Origin: Saccharopolyspora sp. SCSIO 74807
Lineage (GTDB): Bacteria; Actinomycetota; Actinomycetes; Mycobacteriales; Pseudonocardiaceae
Length of the DNA: 64,000 nt
Direction: 5' to 3'
Assembly: GCF_037023755.1 (NCBI RefSeq)
Contig: NZ_CP146100.1
Location: forward strand, 2,920,001-2,984,000
The notes under the pieces are model-generated. The model worked only from the letters and a program-made list of their open reading frames with translations, did no database searches and was not told the DNA's origin. Positions 46,823 through 63,360 of the stretch are shown piece after piece; the first letter of the stretch is position 1, and every line of letters begins with the position of its first letter. The translations under genes were made by a program, and so were the position numbers.

Positions 46823-47113
46823 TCAGCGGATCTCCGGCGGACTGATCTGGGATTCGCCGATGGCCGAGGGTTGCACGCCCCACTTGCGCAAGATCCGTTG
46901 GTATTCCCCGGTTTTGATCAGCTTGTGCACCGCGGCTTGCAGCGCGGGCGCGAGCGGGGAACCGGCGGGCAGCGCGAAACCGACGTCGAGCCTGCGGAAT
47001 TCGTTGGAGAACCTGATCGCGGGCTGTTGCGCCGCGGCGTAGCGCAGGCCGTTCGTAGTGCTCATGACCGCGTCGGCGCGGCCCTGGGGCAGCTCTGTCC
47101 AAAAAGGATGCAC
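46823..47113 (-). pseudogene. C-terminal remnant of an amino-acid ABC transporter substrate-binding protein
   Basis: About 95 codons matching only the last third of a family 3 solute-binding protein: TELPQGRADAVMSTTNGLRY, LDVGFALPAGSPLAPALQAA, then VHKLIKTGEYQRILRKWGVQ. The signal peptide, lipobox and first domain are missing. Homology stops near 47100-47113, where an oppositely oriented transporter ATPase fragment begins. There is no credible start signal. It is the product of a rearrangement and almost certainly non-functional. Confidence 0.8.
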
Positions 47114-47496
47114 ACGGGCGAGCGCTGGCCGCGCTGCAGCGCGTCGGGATGGCCGACCGGGCGGATTTCCACCCGAGCCGGCTCTCCGGCGGCCAGCAGC
47201 AGCGGGTCGCGATCGCGCGAGCGCTGGCGATGGAACCGAAGGTGCTGCTGTTCGACGAGCCGACCAGCGCGCTGGACCCGCAACTGGTCGGCGAGGTGCT
47301 CGACGTCCTCGGCGACCTCGCCGGGGCGGGACTGACCATGATCGTGGTCACGCACGAGATCGGATTCGCCCGGCAGGCCGCGGACTCCGTGGTGTTCCTG
47401 GACCAGGGGCTGGTGGTCGAATCGGGTGCCGCGCGCGAAGTCCTCCAACGGCCCGAGCGAAGCCGGACTCGGGAATTCCTTGACCGAGTGCTGTGA
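47110..47496 (+). pseudogene. C-terminal remnant of an amino-acid ABC transporter ATPase
   Basis: The reading frame enters in mid-domain (HGRALAALQRVGMADRADF) and continues through the signature LSGGQQQRVAIARALAMEPK, Walker B LLFDEPTSALDPQLVGEVLD, the switch His (VVTHEIGFARQAADSVVFL) and a normal C-terminal end. The Walker A half (about 110 residues) is missing. A possible restart at ATG 47149 cannot restore nucleotide binding. It faces the substrate-binding-protein remnant head to head; no permease gene is present. Confidence 0.82.
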
Positions 47497-47603
47497 AAGC
47501 ACTTGGGTGGGGCCGCCGAGTTTTGCCCCGCAGCCGCGGGAAAGCACGCAGTGATCGGCGCGATACGGCGCGTGCCGGGCGCGCCCGCGGCCGATCCGCG
47601 CGC

Positions 47604-47622
47604 TTTGGTTAGGCTCGGCTTG
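47604..47622 (+). promoter_or_regulatory. degenerate IdeR/DmdR-type iron box
   Basis: TTTGGTTAGGCTCGGCTTG. The left half matches the iron-box consensus TTAGGTTAGGCT almost fully; the right half is poor. It lies 30 bp before the acetyltransferase start. Confidence 0.45.
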
Positions 47623-47651
47623 CCAAGTCGGGGACGACAGAGGAGTGCGGT

Positions 47652-48956
47652 GTGACTGAACGGACCGATCCGCGGACCGCGGTGCTGTTGCGGCGCTGGC
47701 TGGCCGAGACGCACACGCCGGTCGCCGATGGGCCGCTGAAGGTCACCATCGGGCCGTTGCGGTTCAGCACCGAGATCACCTACCGCTCGCCCACGGGTGC
47801 GCACGGCTTCGGTCCGATCCGCGTCGCGGACTCCGGTGCGCTCGCCGAGTCCGCCCTGCTGGCAGCGGCCTGTTCGGCGGACGCGCGCGGGCGCGCCACC
47901 GCGGACGCCCCGATCAACGCCGAGAGCAGCGGCACGCTGGTGGACTGGCTGCTGCAGGCCGTCGGCAACGGGGCGGTGGATCCGCTGGCGGGCGACCACG
48001 AGGTCGACGTGCTCGCAGACGGTGTGTCCTCGGCCGACGAGGCACGTCGCTGGCTGGCCACGCACGTGGAGGGCACGCTCACCCCCGCATTGCGCAACGT
48101 CGACGGAAAGGCCGACCTGGCCGACGTCACCGCGCGCCTGCTCAGCGCCCGGTCGCTGGCCGCGATCGGACGGTTCGGGCTGCGCGGCGTCGCCGACGAG
48201 CAGGAGCTGCTGGAGCTGCTGACCGCGGCGCTGACCGCGATCCGCGACACCTACCCGGAGACCGAGCGGATCGTGCGGCACTGGCTCACCAGCACCACGC
48301 TCACCGACTTCGCGGTGCTCAACGGGTCCGGGCTGCGCTACCGCAACGGCGACAGGGTCGAGGTGCGGCCGGTGCACCACGAGGTGCCGAACCCGTTGCG
48401 CGCCAAGGTGAACGACACCGACGTGCCGGGCGTGCCGATCCCGGAGCTGGGCGAGGGCTGGTCGTTGCGGCCGGTTCGGCTGGACTCCGACGATCCGGCG
48501 CTGGTGCACCGCTGGATGAACGCCGAGCACGTGGCGACCAACTGGAACCAGGCGTGGTCGTTGCGCCGCTGGACCGACGAGCTCGGCACCCAGCTGGCCG
48601 GTGAGCATTCGATGCCGTGCCTGGTCAGCCGGGACGGCCGGGAGGTCGCTTACGTCGAGCTGTACCGGGTGCTGCGGGACAAGCTTTCGGCCTGCTACCC
48701 GTTCGAGCCGAACGACCTGGGCGTGCACATCGCGATCGGGGAGTCCGACGCCGTCGGCCGCGGGCTCGGTTCGTCGCTGCTGGCGGCGGTGGCGCAGGGG
48801 TTGCTCGGCGCCGATCAGGACTGCCGCCGGGTGGTCGCCGAGCCGAATGTCCACAATGGAGCTTCGGTGGCTGCGTTCGGCAAGGGCGGGTTCGGTCGCG
48901 CTCGCGAAGTCGGTCTGCCCGGCAAGAACTCCGCGCTGATGATCCACCCGCGCTGA
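47652..48956 (+). CDS. siderophore-type GNAT N-acyltransferase with extra N-terminal domain
   Basis: A 434-residue protein. The C-terminal half (about 270-434) is a siderophore acetyltransferase domain of the IucB/MbtK kind: HRWMNAEHVATNWNQAWSLR, DLGVHIAIGESDAVGRGLGS, VVAEPNVHNGASVAAFGKGG. It should acylate an N-hydroxylated amine to give a hydroxamate. The first roughly 250 residues (from LLRRWLAETHTPVADGPLKV to about YPETERIVRHWLTSTTLTDF) are not a GNAT fold, and I cannot assign them. The gene precedes the NRPS by about 220 bp on the same strand; a weak iron box precedes it. Confidence 0.82.
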   Translation: MTERTDPRTAVLLRRWLAETHTPVADGPLKVTIGPLRFSTEITYRSPTGAHGFGPIRVADSGALAESALLAAACSADARGRATADAPINAESSGTLVDWLLQAVGNGAVDPLAGDHEVDVLADGVSSADEARRWLATHVEGTLTPALRNVDGKADLADVTARLLSARSLAAIGRFGLRGVADEQELLELLTAALTAIRDTYPETERIVRHWLTSTTLTDFAVLNGSGLRYRNGDRVEVRPVHHEVPNPLRAKVNDTDVPGVPIPELGEGWSLRPVRLDSDDPALVHRWMNAEHVATNWNQAWSLRRWTDELGTQLAGEHSMPCLVSRDGREVAYVELYRVLRDKLSACYPFEPNDLGVHIAIGESDAVGRGLGSSLLAAVAQGLLGADQDCRRVVAEPNVHNGASVAAFGKGGFGRAREVGLPGKNSALMIHPR

Positions 48957-49137
48957 TCAGCGGCGAGCGCGACCTCCGTCCCATGGGGCCGGTCGAAGTC
49001 GGCGCTCGCTCCTCGTGCGCCGGCGATTGGGCCGAATGGAGCAGGTGCTGCGGGCCGCGCCCGCGGGCGTTGCGTCTGCGCAGGACTGAGAGGTAAAGCA
49101 CGAGCCATACGTTCTGGTGCGCGGAGCGCGGGTGAAA

Positions 49138-49154
49138 TAAGGTTAGCCTTACTT
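49138..49154 (+). promoter_or_regulatory. IdeR/DmdR-type iron box before the NRPS
   Basis: TAAGGTTAGCCTTACTT, a near-perfect palindrome of the iron-dependent repressor type, ending 25 nt before the chosen NRPS start. It would cover the -10 or start-site region and repress the NRPS operon when iron is plentiful. Confidence 0.85.
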
Positions 49155-49179
49155 CGTCCGTGTGACCGTGGGGAGAACG

Positions 49180-56516
<7,337 letters not shown>

Positions 56517-56517
<1 letters not shown>

Positions 56518-56714
56518 TGACCAACCCGTTCGACGACCCCGACGGAACCTTCTACGCCCTGGTCAACGACGAGGACCAGTACTCGCTGTGGCCCGCCCGC
56601 ATCGAGATCCCGGCGGGCTGGTCGATCGCGCACGGACCGGCGCCCAGACCCGAATGCCTCGAACACATCGAGGTGCATTGGACCGACATCCGCCCAGCCC
56701 GCAACGGCGCGTGA
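56517..56714 (+). CDS. MbtH-like protein
   Basis: A 65-residue activator that binds NRPS adenylation domains. The family signature is complete: NPFDDPDGTFYALVNDEDQY, SLWPARIEIPAGW, then CLEHIEVHWTDIRP. The three signature tryptophans (SLWP, AGWS, HWTD) are present. The start ATG shares one base with the NRPS stop (TGATG), and SD AAGGAG sits in the NRPS 3' end. Confidence 0.96.
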
Positions 56715-56727
56715 ACCAGGACCGGCA

Positions 56728-58149
56728 GTGCGCTTGAACGACCCGAAGATCGCGGTGTGCGTCGTCTACGTCGCCGCGATGTTCATGAACGGCATGGACG
56801 CCACCATCGTCAACGTGGCGTTGCCCGCGATCGGCGACGAGTTCGCCGTGGCGCCGAGCGCGACCAGCGCGATCAACGTGGGCTACCTCGTCAGCCTCGC
56901 GGTGTGCATTCCGATGTCCGGGTGGCTGGGGGACCGGTTCGGCACGAAGAAGGTCTTCCTCGGCGCGTTCGGCGCGTTCGTGCTGGCCTCCGCGCTGTGC
57001 GGGGCGGCGCAGGACCTCACCCAGCTCACCGCGGCCCGCGTGCTGCAAGGCGCGGGCGGCGGGGTGCTGAGCCCGGTCGCGCTGACCATGCTGTTCCGCG
57101 CCTACCCGCCGCAGGAGCGGATCCGGTTGTCCGGCGTGCTCGTGATCCCGACCGCGATCGCGCCCGCGCTGGGGCCGGTGCTCGGCGGGTTGTTCGTGGA
57201 GCACTTGACCTGGCGGTGGGGCTTCTTCGTGAACGTGCCGGTCGGGGTGCTGGCGCTGATCTACGGCGCGGTCAAGCTGACCGAGCACGTGGAGTCGGTG
57301 CACAAGCGGTTCGACGTGCTCGGGTTCGCGCTGGCCGCGCCGGGCCTGGGGCTGCTGATGTACGCGCTGGACACGGTTTCCGCGCACGGTTTCACCTCGC
57401 CGCAATTCCTGGCCTGCGGCGTGGCCGGGCTGGTCTGCCTGCTGGTGCTGGTCCTGGCGCAGCTGCGCACCCGGCAACCGATGCTGGACGTGCGGCTGTT
57501 CGCCGACGCGTCGTTCCGCCGGGCGAGCCTGATCCTGGCGTTCTGCGTGGCCGGGTTCCTCGGCACGCTCTACGGCTTCACGTTGATGTACCAGTCCGGG
57601 ATGGGTGCTTCGGCGCAGGAGACCGGGCTGGTCACGTTGCCGAAGGCGATCGGGCTGATGCTGGCTTCGCGGGCGGTGACCTGGGCGCACCCGAAGCTGG
57701 GGCCGCGGGTGCTGATCGCGCTGGCGATGCTCGGTGCCGCGGTGTCGTTCGCGGCGATGAACCTGGTGACCGGGCCGGTCTCGGCCTCGGTCGTGCAGTT
57801 CACCTCGGGTTTCTTCGTCGGGGCCGGTTCGATCGAACTCCAGGTGGTCGCGTTCGCCACGATCAGCGCGACCGCCACCGGCGGGGCTTCCACGTTGTTC
57901 AACGTGCAGCGCCAGGTCGGTTCGGCGCTGGGTGTGGCGGTGACCGCCGGGGTGCTGGCGATCGGCGGCGCAGGTGCGCACGGGTCGCTGGGCCCATACC
58001 ATGCCGCGATGCTGGTGTCGGCGGGGTTTGCGCTGGTCGGAGTGCTGATCGCGCTGCGCATCAAGACCCCGTCCGAGCCGCGGTCCGACGCCGTGACCGG
58101 AGCCGGTTCGGGCAGCGGCGCGGGCCCGGTGCCCGCTGGCCGCAACTGA
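56728..58149 (+). CDS. MFS exporter, DHA2 (EmrB/QacA-like) family, probable siderophore exporter
   Basis: A 473-residue, 14-helix drug:H+ antiporter-type protein. FMNGMDATIVNVALPAIGDE (helix 1 signature), SGWLGDRFGTKKVFLGAFGA (loop 2-3) and RVLQGAGGGVLSPVALTMLF with LGPVLGGLFVEHLTWRWGFF (motif C/D) are all clear. It starts 13 bp after mbtH, so it is in the NRPS operon, and export of the finished siderophore is the natural role. The end is a Gly/Ser/Pro tail. Start GTG. Confidence 0.9.
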   Translation: MRLNDPKIAVCVVYVAAMFMNGMDATIVNVALPAIGDEFAVAPSATSAINVGYLVSLAVCIPMSGWLGDRFGTKKVFLGAFGAFVLASALCGAAQDLTQLTAARVLQGAGGGVLSPVALTMLFRAYPPQERIRLSGVLVIPTAIAPALGPVLGGLFVEHLTWRWGFFVNVPVGVLALIYGAVKLTEHVESVHKRFDVLGFALAAPGLGLLMYALDTVSAHGFTSPQFLACGVAGLVCLLVLVLAQLRTRQPMLDVRLFADASFRRASLILAFCVAGFLGTLYGFTLMYQSGMGASAQETGLVTLPKAIGLMLASRAVTWAHPKLGPRVLIALAMLGAAVSFAAMNLVTGPVSASVVQFTSGFFVGAGSIELQVVAFATISATATGGASTLFNVQRQVGSALGVAVTAGVLAIGGAGAHGSLGPYHAAMLVSAGFALVGVLIALRIKTPSEPRSDAVTGAGSGSGAGPVPAGRN

Positions 58150-58219
58150 TCGGCGCCACCCGGATGTGCGGCGAGGCGAGATCTGGCCCACCGGGGGGAG
58201 ACATCATCGAAATCTGTAG

Positions 58220-58238
58220 TTAGGCTAGCCTTAACTAA
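58220..58238 (+). promoter_or_regulatory. IdeR/DmdR-type iron box before the ferric-siderophore reductase
   Basis: TTAGGCTAGCCTTAACTAA, close to the 19-bp consensus, 41 bp before the next start codon. The exporter gene has just ended, so the reductase and hydroxylase form a second iron-repressed transcript. Confidence 0.9.
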
Positions 58239-58279
58239 TTGATCCTTCTGGGAACGGTGAGGAAGGAACGCCAGGTCAG

Positions 58280-59116
58280 ATGACGACAGCGGACCGAGCC
58301 CGACGCGGCGGCCACCCGCGTCCGCCCACCCGCACGCTGGAAGTGCTGCGGACCGCGGACCTGACGCCGTCGATGCGGCGGATCACCCTCGGCGGCGACG
58401 AGATCGCCGGGTTCCGGGACGAGCACACCGGCCCGAACATCAAGGTGTTCGTCCCCCAGCGCGGTCAGCGGCGGCCGGTCCTGCCCGTCTTCGACCACGA
58501 CGCCGGTAGGCACGTCTGGCCCGAGGCGCACGAGCGCCCGACCATGCGCACCTACACGGTCCGCCGCTACGACGAGGCGCGCGGCGAGCTCGACGTCGAT
58601 TTCGTGATGCACGGCGAGCACGGCGTGGCCTCCTCCTGGGCGCGCGGAGCCGCCCCGGGCGACTACCTCGGCGTGCAGGGCCCCGGCGGCCGGACGCCGC
58701 GCGCGGCCGACTGGTACCTGCTGATCGGCGACGAGACCGCGCTGCCAGCCATTTCGGCGATCATCGAGGGGCTGCCGCTGACCGCCAGCGGCGAGGCGTT
58801 CCTGGAGGTCTCCGACAGCGCCGAGCAGCAGCACATCGAATGCCCGCCGAACCTCAACCTGAACTGGCTGCACCGCGACGGCGTGCCCGCGGGCCGCTCG
58901 ACCAAGCTCGGCGATGCCGTCCGCGAGCTGGACATCCCGCCGCAGCGGGACGTTTCCGCGTGGGTCTCCGGTGAATCCGGGGTGGTCCGCGGCATCCGCA
59001 GGCACCTGCGCCGGGACCGCGGGCTCGACGCCGCATCGGTGCTGGCGATCGGCTACTGGAAAGCCGGAATGGTGGAAACCGATTACCACGACCAGTACAA
59101 CCACGACCGCGACTGA
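58280..59116 (+). CDS. siderophore-interacting protein (flavin-type ferric-siderophore reductase)
   Basis: A 278-residue SIP/ViuB-family enzyme that releases iron from imported ferric siderophore by NAD(P)H-dependent reduction. FAD-binding barrel: LTPSMRRITLGGDEIAGFRD and RPTMRTYTVRRYDEARGELD (RxYTxR). NAD(P)H domain: DYLGVQGPGG, WYLLIGDETALPAISAIIEG, and the C-terminal VSAWVSGESGVVRGIRRHLR with ASVLAIGYWKAGMVETDYHD. Start ATG with SD AAGGAA. First gene behind the second iron box. Confidence 0.93.
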   Translation: MTTADRARRGGHPRPPTRTLEVLRTADLTPSMRRITLGGDEIAGFRDEHTGPNIKVFVPQRGQRRPVLPVFDHDAGRHVWPEAHERPTMRTYTVRRYDEARGELDVDFVMHGEHGVASSWARGAAPGDYLGVQGPGGRTPRAADWYLLIGDETALPAISAIIEGLPLTASGEAFLEVSDSAEQQHIECPPNLNLNWLHRDGVPAGRSTKLGDAVRELDIPPQRDVSAWVSGESGVVRGIRRHLRRDRGLDAASVLAIGYWKAGMVETDYHDQYNHDRD

Positions 59117-59179
59117 ACGGTCTGCGGACCACTCCGTGCCCGCGCGCGAAACCCGCCGGGTACCGGCGAAGGGACAACC

Positions 59180-60523
59180 GTGTCAACGGCTTCGATCCAC
59201 TTACAAGGCCCGGTCCACGACGTGCTGGGCGTCGGTTTCGGCCCGTCCAACCTGGCGCTGGCCGTCGCGGTCGAGGAGCACAACCGCCGGTGCGCCGAGC
59301 AGGAGCAGCTGACCGCAGGCTTCGTGGAACGCCAGCCGCGGTTCGGCTGGCACCGCGGGATGCTCATCGAGGGCACCACGATGCAGGTCTCGTTCCTCAA
59401 GGACCTGGTCACGATGCGGGAGCCGGCCAGCGACTTCTCGTTCCTGTCCTACCTGCACGGCAAGGACCGGCTGGTCGACTTCATCAACCACAAGACGATG
59501 TTCCCCACCCGCGTCGAATACCACGACTACCTGGAGTGGGCCGCGGGCAGGCTCGAGCACCTGGTGCAGTACGACGCCGAAGTCATCGACGTGCGGCCGG
59601 TGCAGCAGGGCGAGCTGTTCGAGGTGCTGGTGCGGCACGGTTCCGGGCAGGTCATCGCGCGGCGGGCGCGCAACGTCGTGGTCGCGGTCGGGCTGGAGGC
59701 TAACCTGCCGCCCGGCGCGGAACGCGGCGACCGGGTCTGGCACAACCTCGAACTGCTGCACCGCATCGGCGAACTGGAGGGCGCCGATCCGAAGCGGTTC
59801 ACCATCGTCGGCGCCGGGCAGAGCGCCGCCGAGGTCACCGATTACCTGCACCGCACTTTCACCGGCGCCGAGGTCTGCTCGGTGTTCGGCCGCTACGGGC
59901 ACACACCTGCCGATGACAGCCCGTTCGCGAACCGGATCTTCGACCCGGAGGCGGTGGACCACTTCTACAGCTCGCCGACCGGGGTGAAGCAGCTGCTGAT
60001 GGACTACCACCGGAACACGAACTACTCGGTGGTGGACCTGGAGCTGATCGAGCAGCTCTACGCCCGCGTCTACCAGGAGAAGGTGCAGGGCAAGGAACGG
60101 CTGCGGATGCTGAACGCCTCGCGCGTCGTGGACGTCGAGGAAGGCGCGGACGGCGTCGCGGTCACCGTGGAGTTCATGCCCACCGGCGAGCGGATGGTGC
60201 TGGACTCGGACGTGCTGGTGTACGCGACCGGCTGCCTGCCGGGCGATCCGGGGCGGGCGCTCGGGCGTACTTGGGACGAGTGCCTGCGCGACGCCGAGGG
60301 CCAGGTGCAGGTGGACCGCGACTACCGGGTGCGGACTTCGGACGAGGTGCGCGGCGGGATCTACCTGCAAGGCGGGACCGAGCACACGCACGGGATCACT
60401 TCGTCGCTGCTGTCCAACGGCGCGGTCCGCGCGGGCGACATCCGCGATTCGATCCTGCGCCACCGCAACGCGCCGCGTTCCGCGCCGCGGCGGGACTACG
60501 CCCTGTCCGGCGATCCCTGCTGA
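59180..60523 (+). CDS. L-ornithine (or L-lysine) N-monooxygenase
   Basis: A 447-residue class B flavin N-hydroxylating enzyme making the N-hydroxy amine precursor of a hydroxamate. FAD motif LGVGFGPSNLALAVAVEEHN, substrate segment RFGWHRGMLIEGTTMQVSFL with KDLVTMREPASDFSFLSYLH, NADPH motif FTIVGAGQSAAEVTDYLHRT and the C-terminal ATGCLPGD all match. The MQVSFLKDLV form resembles ornithine enzymes (SidA/PvdA type) more than lysine enzymes (IucD/MbtG). GTG start with SD GAAGGGA. It lies 63 bp after the reductase in the same iron-regulated unit. Confidence 0.92.
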   Translation: MSTASIHLQGPVHDVLGVGFGPSNLALAVAVEEHNRRCAEQEQLTAGFVERQPRFGWHRGMLIEGTTMQVSFLKDLVTMREPASDFSFLSYLHGKDRLVDFINHKTMFPTRVEYHDYLEWAAGRLEHLVQYDAEVIDVRPVQQGELFEVLVRHGSGQVIARRARNVVVAVGLEANLPPGAERGDRVWHNLELLHRIGELEGADPKRFTIVGAGQSAAEVTDYLHRTFTGAEVCSVFGRYGHTPADDSPFANRIFDPEAVDHFYSSPTGVKQLLMDYHRNTNYSVVDLELIEQLYARVYQEKVQGKERLRMLNASRVVDVEEGADGVAVTVEFMPTGERMVLDSDVLVYATGCLPGDPGRALGRTWDECLRDAEGQVQVDRDYRVRTSDEVRGGIYLQGGTEHTHGITSSLLSNGAVRAGDIRDSILRHRNAPRSAPRRDYALSGDPC

Positions 60524-60570
60524 TCGCTCGCGGAGCTGATCACTTGCGGGGCTGATCGCGTTGCGCTGGC

Positions 60571-61755
60571 TCAGCTGCCCGGGATCGGTGCGTGCGCGCG
60601 GAGGAAATCGAGCATCGTCGAGCGGCTGAAGGCTGCGCCGATCCCCCCGGCGTCGAAGGCGTGGTAGCCGAACGGGAACTCCCGATAGGTGACCGCGTTC
60701 CCATTCCCGCGCAGGCGATCGGCGACGGCGCTGACCCGCTCCGGCAGGATGAGGTGGTCGTTGCCGCCGGTCACCAGCAGCGTCGGCATCAGCCCTGGCC
60801 GCACCCGCTCGATCGGGGAGGCGTAGGCATAGCGCTGCGGGTACTCGGCCGGTCCGCCGCCGAGGTAGGCGCGCGCGACGCGCCGGGCGTAGCCGTAGAG
60901 CCCGTCGTCCTGCCAGTTGCCCACCAGGTCGGCGGCCGGGTAGAACCCGGCGACCGCGAGCGGCGGTGCCGGTGGCGGACCGCCGCAGCTGCTGGGCACC
61001 TCGCCCGAGCCGTAGGCGGCGTTGAGCGACAGGCTGCCGCCCGCGGACGCGCCGGAGAGCACCAGCCTGCCGGGGTCGATCCCGAGTCCCCGCCCGTGCT
61101 CGGTCAGCCACGACATCGCGCACACCACGTCGCTGCTGGCGTCCCGCCAGCGCACCGGCGGTGCCAGCCGGTAGTCGATGGAGATCACCGGGTAGCCGTG
61201 ATCGGCCAGGTAGCGGAAGATGCCACGTTGTTCGTCGCGGTTGCCGCCGACGAACCCGCCGCCGTGGATCCAGACCACGGCAGGCCGTGCAGCGCCGGAA
61301 TCGTTGCGCGGCAACCAGATTCCGGCGCGCAACGGCTCACCCTGCACGGTGCCGAAGGTGACCGTCCGATCCGGCGGGGGCATGGGCCTGCCGCCCTGCA
61401 CGACGTCCGCGAATCCGACGTCCGCACCGTGCGAATGCGCGTAGCCGAGTTGCGCGCCGAGCACCGCCAGCGCCCCGAGCAGCGTGATCGAGCCGGTGGC
61501 CAGGCCGCAGATCGCGCTGCGGCGGGCCTGCGACCGCCACGCCATCCAGCTCAGCAGCACGACCAGCAGGCCGGTCAGCGCGAACTCGAACGGCCGCCGC
61601 CCGACGACCGACCCGAACGAGCCGACCACCGGTAGCGCCGGGATTAGGGCGCCGAGCACGAGCACCGCGACGACGATCGAGGCGGCGACACCGAGTGCGC
61701 CGAACGCGCCGCGCAGCCTGCCGCCGCGATCGCCCGGTCTCAGCTTCGAGGACAT
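60571..61755 (-). CDS. membrane-anchored alpha/beta hydrolase (HSL/acetyl-hydrolase-like)
   Basis: A 394-residue protein. Three N-terminal helices (LGVAASIVVAVLVLGALIPA, FEFALTGLLVVLLSWMAWRS, TGSITLLGALAVLGAQLGYA) precede an extracytoplasmic hydrolase domain. The hydrolase has oxyanion motif WIHGGGFVGGN, nucleophile GASAGGS (Ser), Asp in VTGGNDHLILP and His in FGYHAFDAGG. This three-helix plus esterase layout is common in actinomycetes. Substrate unknown; a siderophore-ester hydrolase role cannot be excluded given the adjacent convergent cluster, but there is no iron box. Start ATG with SD GGAG. Confidence 0.82.
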   Translation of the reverse strand: MSSKLRPGDRGGRLRGAFGALGVAASIVVAVLVLGALIPALPVVGSFGSVVGRRPFEFALTGLLVVLLSWMAWRSQARRSAICGLATGSITLLGALAVLGAQLGYAHSHGADVGFADVVQGGRPMPPPDRTVTFGTVQGEPLRAGIWLPRNDSGAARPAVVWIHGGGFVGGNRDEQRGIFRYLADHGYPVISIDYRLAPPVRWRDASSDVVCAMSWLTEHGRGLGIDPGRLVLSGASAGGSLSLNAAYGSGEVPSSCGGPPPAPPLAVAGFYPAADLVGNWQDDGLYGYARRVARAYLGGGPAEYPQRYAYASPIERVRPGLMPTLLVTGGNDHLILPERVSAVADRLRGNGNAVTYREFPFGYHAFDAGGIGAAFSRSTMLDFLRAHAPIPGS

Positions 61756-62120
61756 GCCGTGCTCCGTTCGAGGCCGGGACTTAGGGGCACTTTCGGGATG
61801 ATTTGCGCAGCGGTGCCGGTAGCGGAACCTCAGCGACTTCCTCGCCGCCCCTTGCCGGTGTGACCGCGATTTCTGACGTAGCACCCTACGCGGCGAAATC
61901 GCTGTCCTCGCGAGGAAGCCGCTGCGAACCCGCGGCGGTGCCGGTTGCTCGCATGGTCGGCCGCTCAGCGGCTCCGCCGCTGACAAGACAATGACCAAAA
62001 ATCACACTGAAACGACCCCTTGAAGTCAGGGGAGCGCTGATCTCCGACAAGCCCTGTGTGATCACTGGCACAGTCCGGTGCCGGGAACAAATCCGGGAAA
62101 AGGAGCGGTTGGAACCGGCG
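61756..62120. other. divergent intergenic region
   Basis: About 365 bp between the divergent hydrolase and LLM oxidoreductase genes. It is AT-richer than its neighbours around 61960-62060 and holds a weak hairpin (CCCCT / AGGGG, about 62019-62035). Promoters for both genes must lie here, but no clear hexamers were identified. No gene is supported. Confidence 0.45.
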
Positions 62121-63227
62121 ATGAGCACCTCGGCGAACTCCGACCGCGCACCGGCCAACGGCTCCGGCGCACCCGACGAGCCGGACCCGATCCGCGGGCG
62201 CGCGCACGGACGTTCGGCCGTTCCGCTTTCGATCCTCGACCTCGCGCCGGTCGGCGCGGCGACCACGCCGGGCGATGCGCTGGCGACCACGACCGAACTC
62301 GCCAAGTCCGCCGAGAGCTGGGGATTCCACCGGCTGTGGGTGGCCGAGCACCACGGGATGCCCGGCATCGCCAGCTCCTCCCCGTCGGTCGTGATCGCGC
62401 ACTTGGCTTCGGCGACCAGCACGCTGCGGCTCGGTTCCGGCGGCGTGATGCTGCCCAACCACGCGCCGCTGGTCGTCGCCGAGCAGTTCGGCACCCTCCA
62501 AGCGCTCCACCCTGGCCGCATCGACCTGGGCATCGGGCGCGCACCCGGCACCGACCAGGGCACCGCCCGCGCACTGCGCCGCACCAGCGGGCCGCTGTCG
62601 GCGGACGACTTCCCGCAGCAGCTCGGGGAGCTGATGGCGTTCATGGGCGACGGTTTCCCCGCCGATCACCCCTACGTGGAGGTGCAGTCGGTGCCGCACG
62701 GCCAGGCGCCGCCGGTGTGGCTGCTGGGTTCCAGCGGGTTCAGCGCGCAGGTCGCCGGAGCGCTCGGCTTGCCGTTCGCGTTCGCGCACCACTTCAGCGC
62801 CCGCAACACGATCCCGGCGATGGAGCTCTACCGCGAGTCCTTCCAGCCCTCGGCGGTGCTGGACGAGCCGTACGCGCTGATCGGCGTGCAGACCATCGCC
62901 GCGGACACCGACGAGGAAGCGCTGGACCTGACCCGGCCGATCGCGCTGAACATGCTCCGGCTGCGCCGCGGCAGCCCCGGCCCGATCCCGAGTCCCGAGG
63001 AAGCGCGCGAATACCCGTACTCCGAGGTGGAGCAAAGCTTCGTGGACAGCTGGCTGGCCGACGCCGTCTACGGCTCGCCGCAGCGCGTGCGCACCGAACT
63101 GGAGGAGCTGCGCGAACGCACCGGGGCGAACGAGCTCATGCTCACCGCGAACATGTACGACCGGGAGTCCAAGCTGCACTCCTACGAGTTGATCGCCCGC
63201 GAATACGGGCTGCCCGGCGTGGCCTGA
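62121..63227 (+). CDS. LLM-class (luciferase-like) flavin-dependent oxidoreductase
   Basis: A 368-residue flavin monooxygenase-fold protein. After a disordered 30-residue lead, the barrel starts at [80 protein letters not shown] and [20 protein letters not shown] are typical of the alkanal-monooxygenase-like branch often named by MsnO8/YwcH. The substrate is not predictable. The ATG (MSTSANSD) was chosen over an in-frame start 21 codons upstream. Confidence 0.88.
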   Translation: MSTSANSDRAPANGSGAPDEPDPIRGRAHGRSAVPLSILDLAPVGAATTPGDALATTTELAKSAESWGFHRLWVAEHHGMPGIASSSPSVVIAHLASATSTLRLGSGGVMLPNHAPLVVAEQFGTLQALHPGRIDLGIGRAPGTDQGTARALRRTSGPLSADDFPQQLGELMAFMGDGFPADHPYVEVQSVPHGQAPPVWLLGSSGFSAQVAGALGLPFAFAHHFSARNTIPAMELYRESFQPSAVLDEPYALIGVQTIAADTDEEALDLTRPIALNMLRLRRGSPGPIPSPEEAREYPYSEVEQSFVDSWLADAVYGSPQRVRTELEELRERTGANELMLTANMYDRESKLHSYELIAREYGLPGVA

Positions 63228-63360
63228 ACAGCGCCTCGAGCTGCGCAGCGTGGTCGGCGCCACTATCCCACCAGGTCACGCGCAGGCGTGGGAAAGCTGT
63301 GGCGTACGGTCGGACTGCTCGAAACGAAGCTGGCGAGCCGGCGGCGGGATTGAGGGGTCT

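Noticed and set aside
62055..62072. TGTGTGATCACTGGCACA as a CRP-type site before the LLM oxidoreductase
   Set aside because: Spacing and symmetry are wrong for TGTGA-N6-TCACA; only the GTGATCAC core is palindromic, which is expected by chance at this scale.
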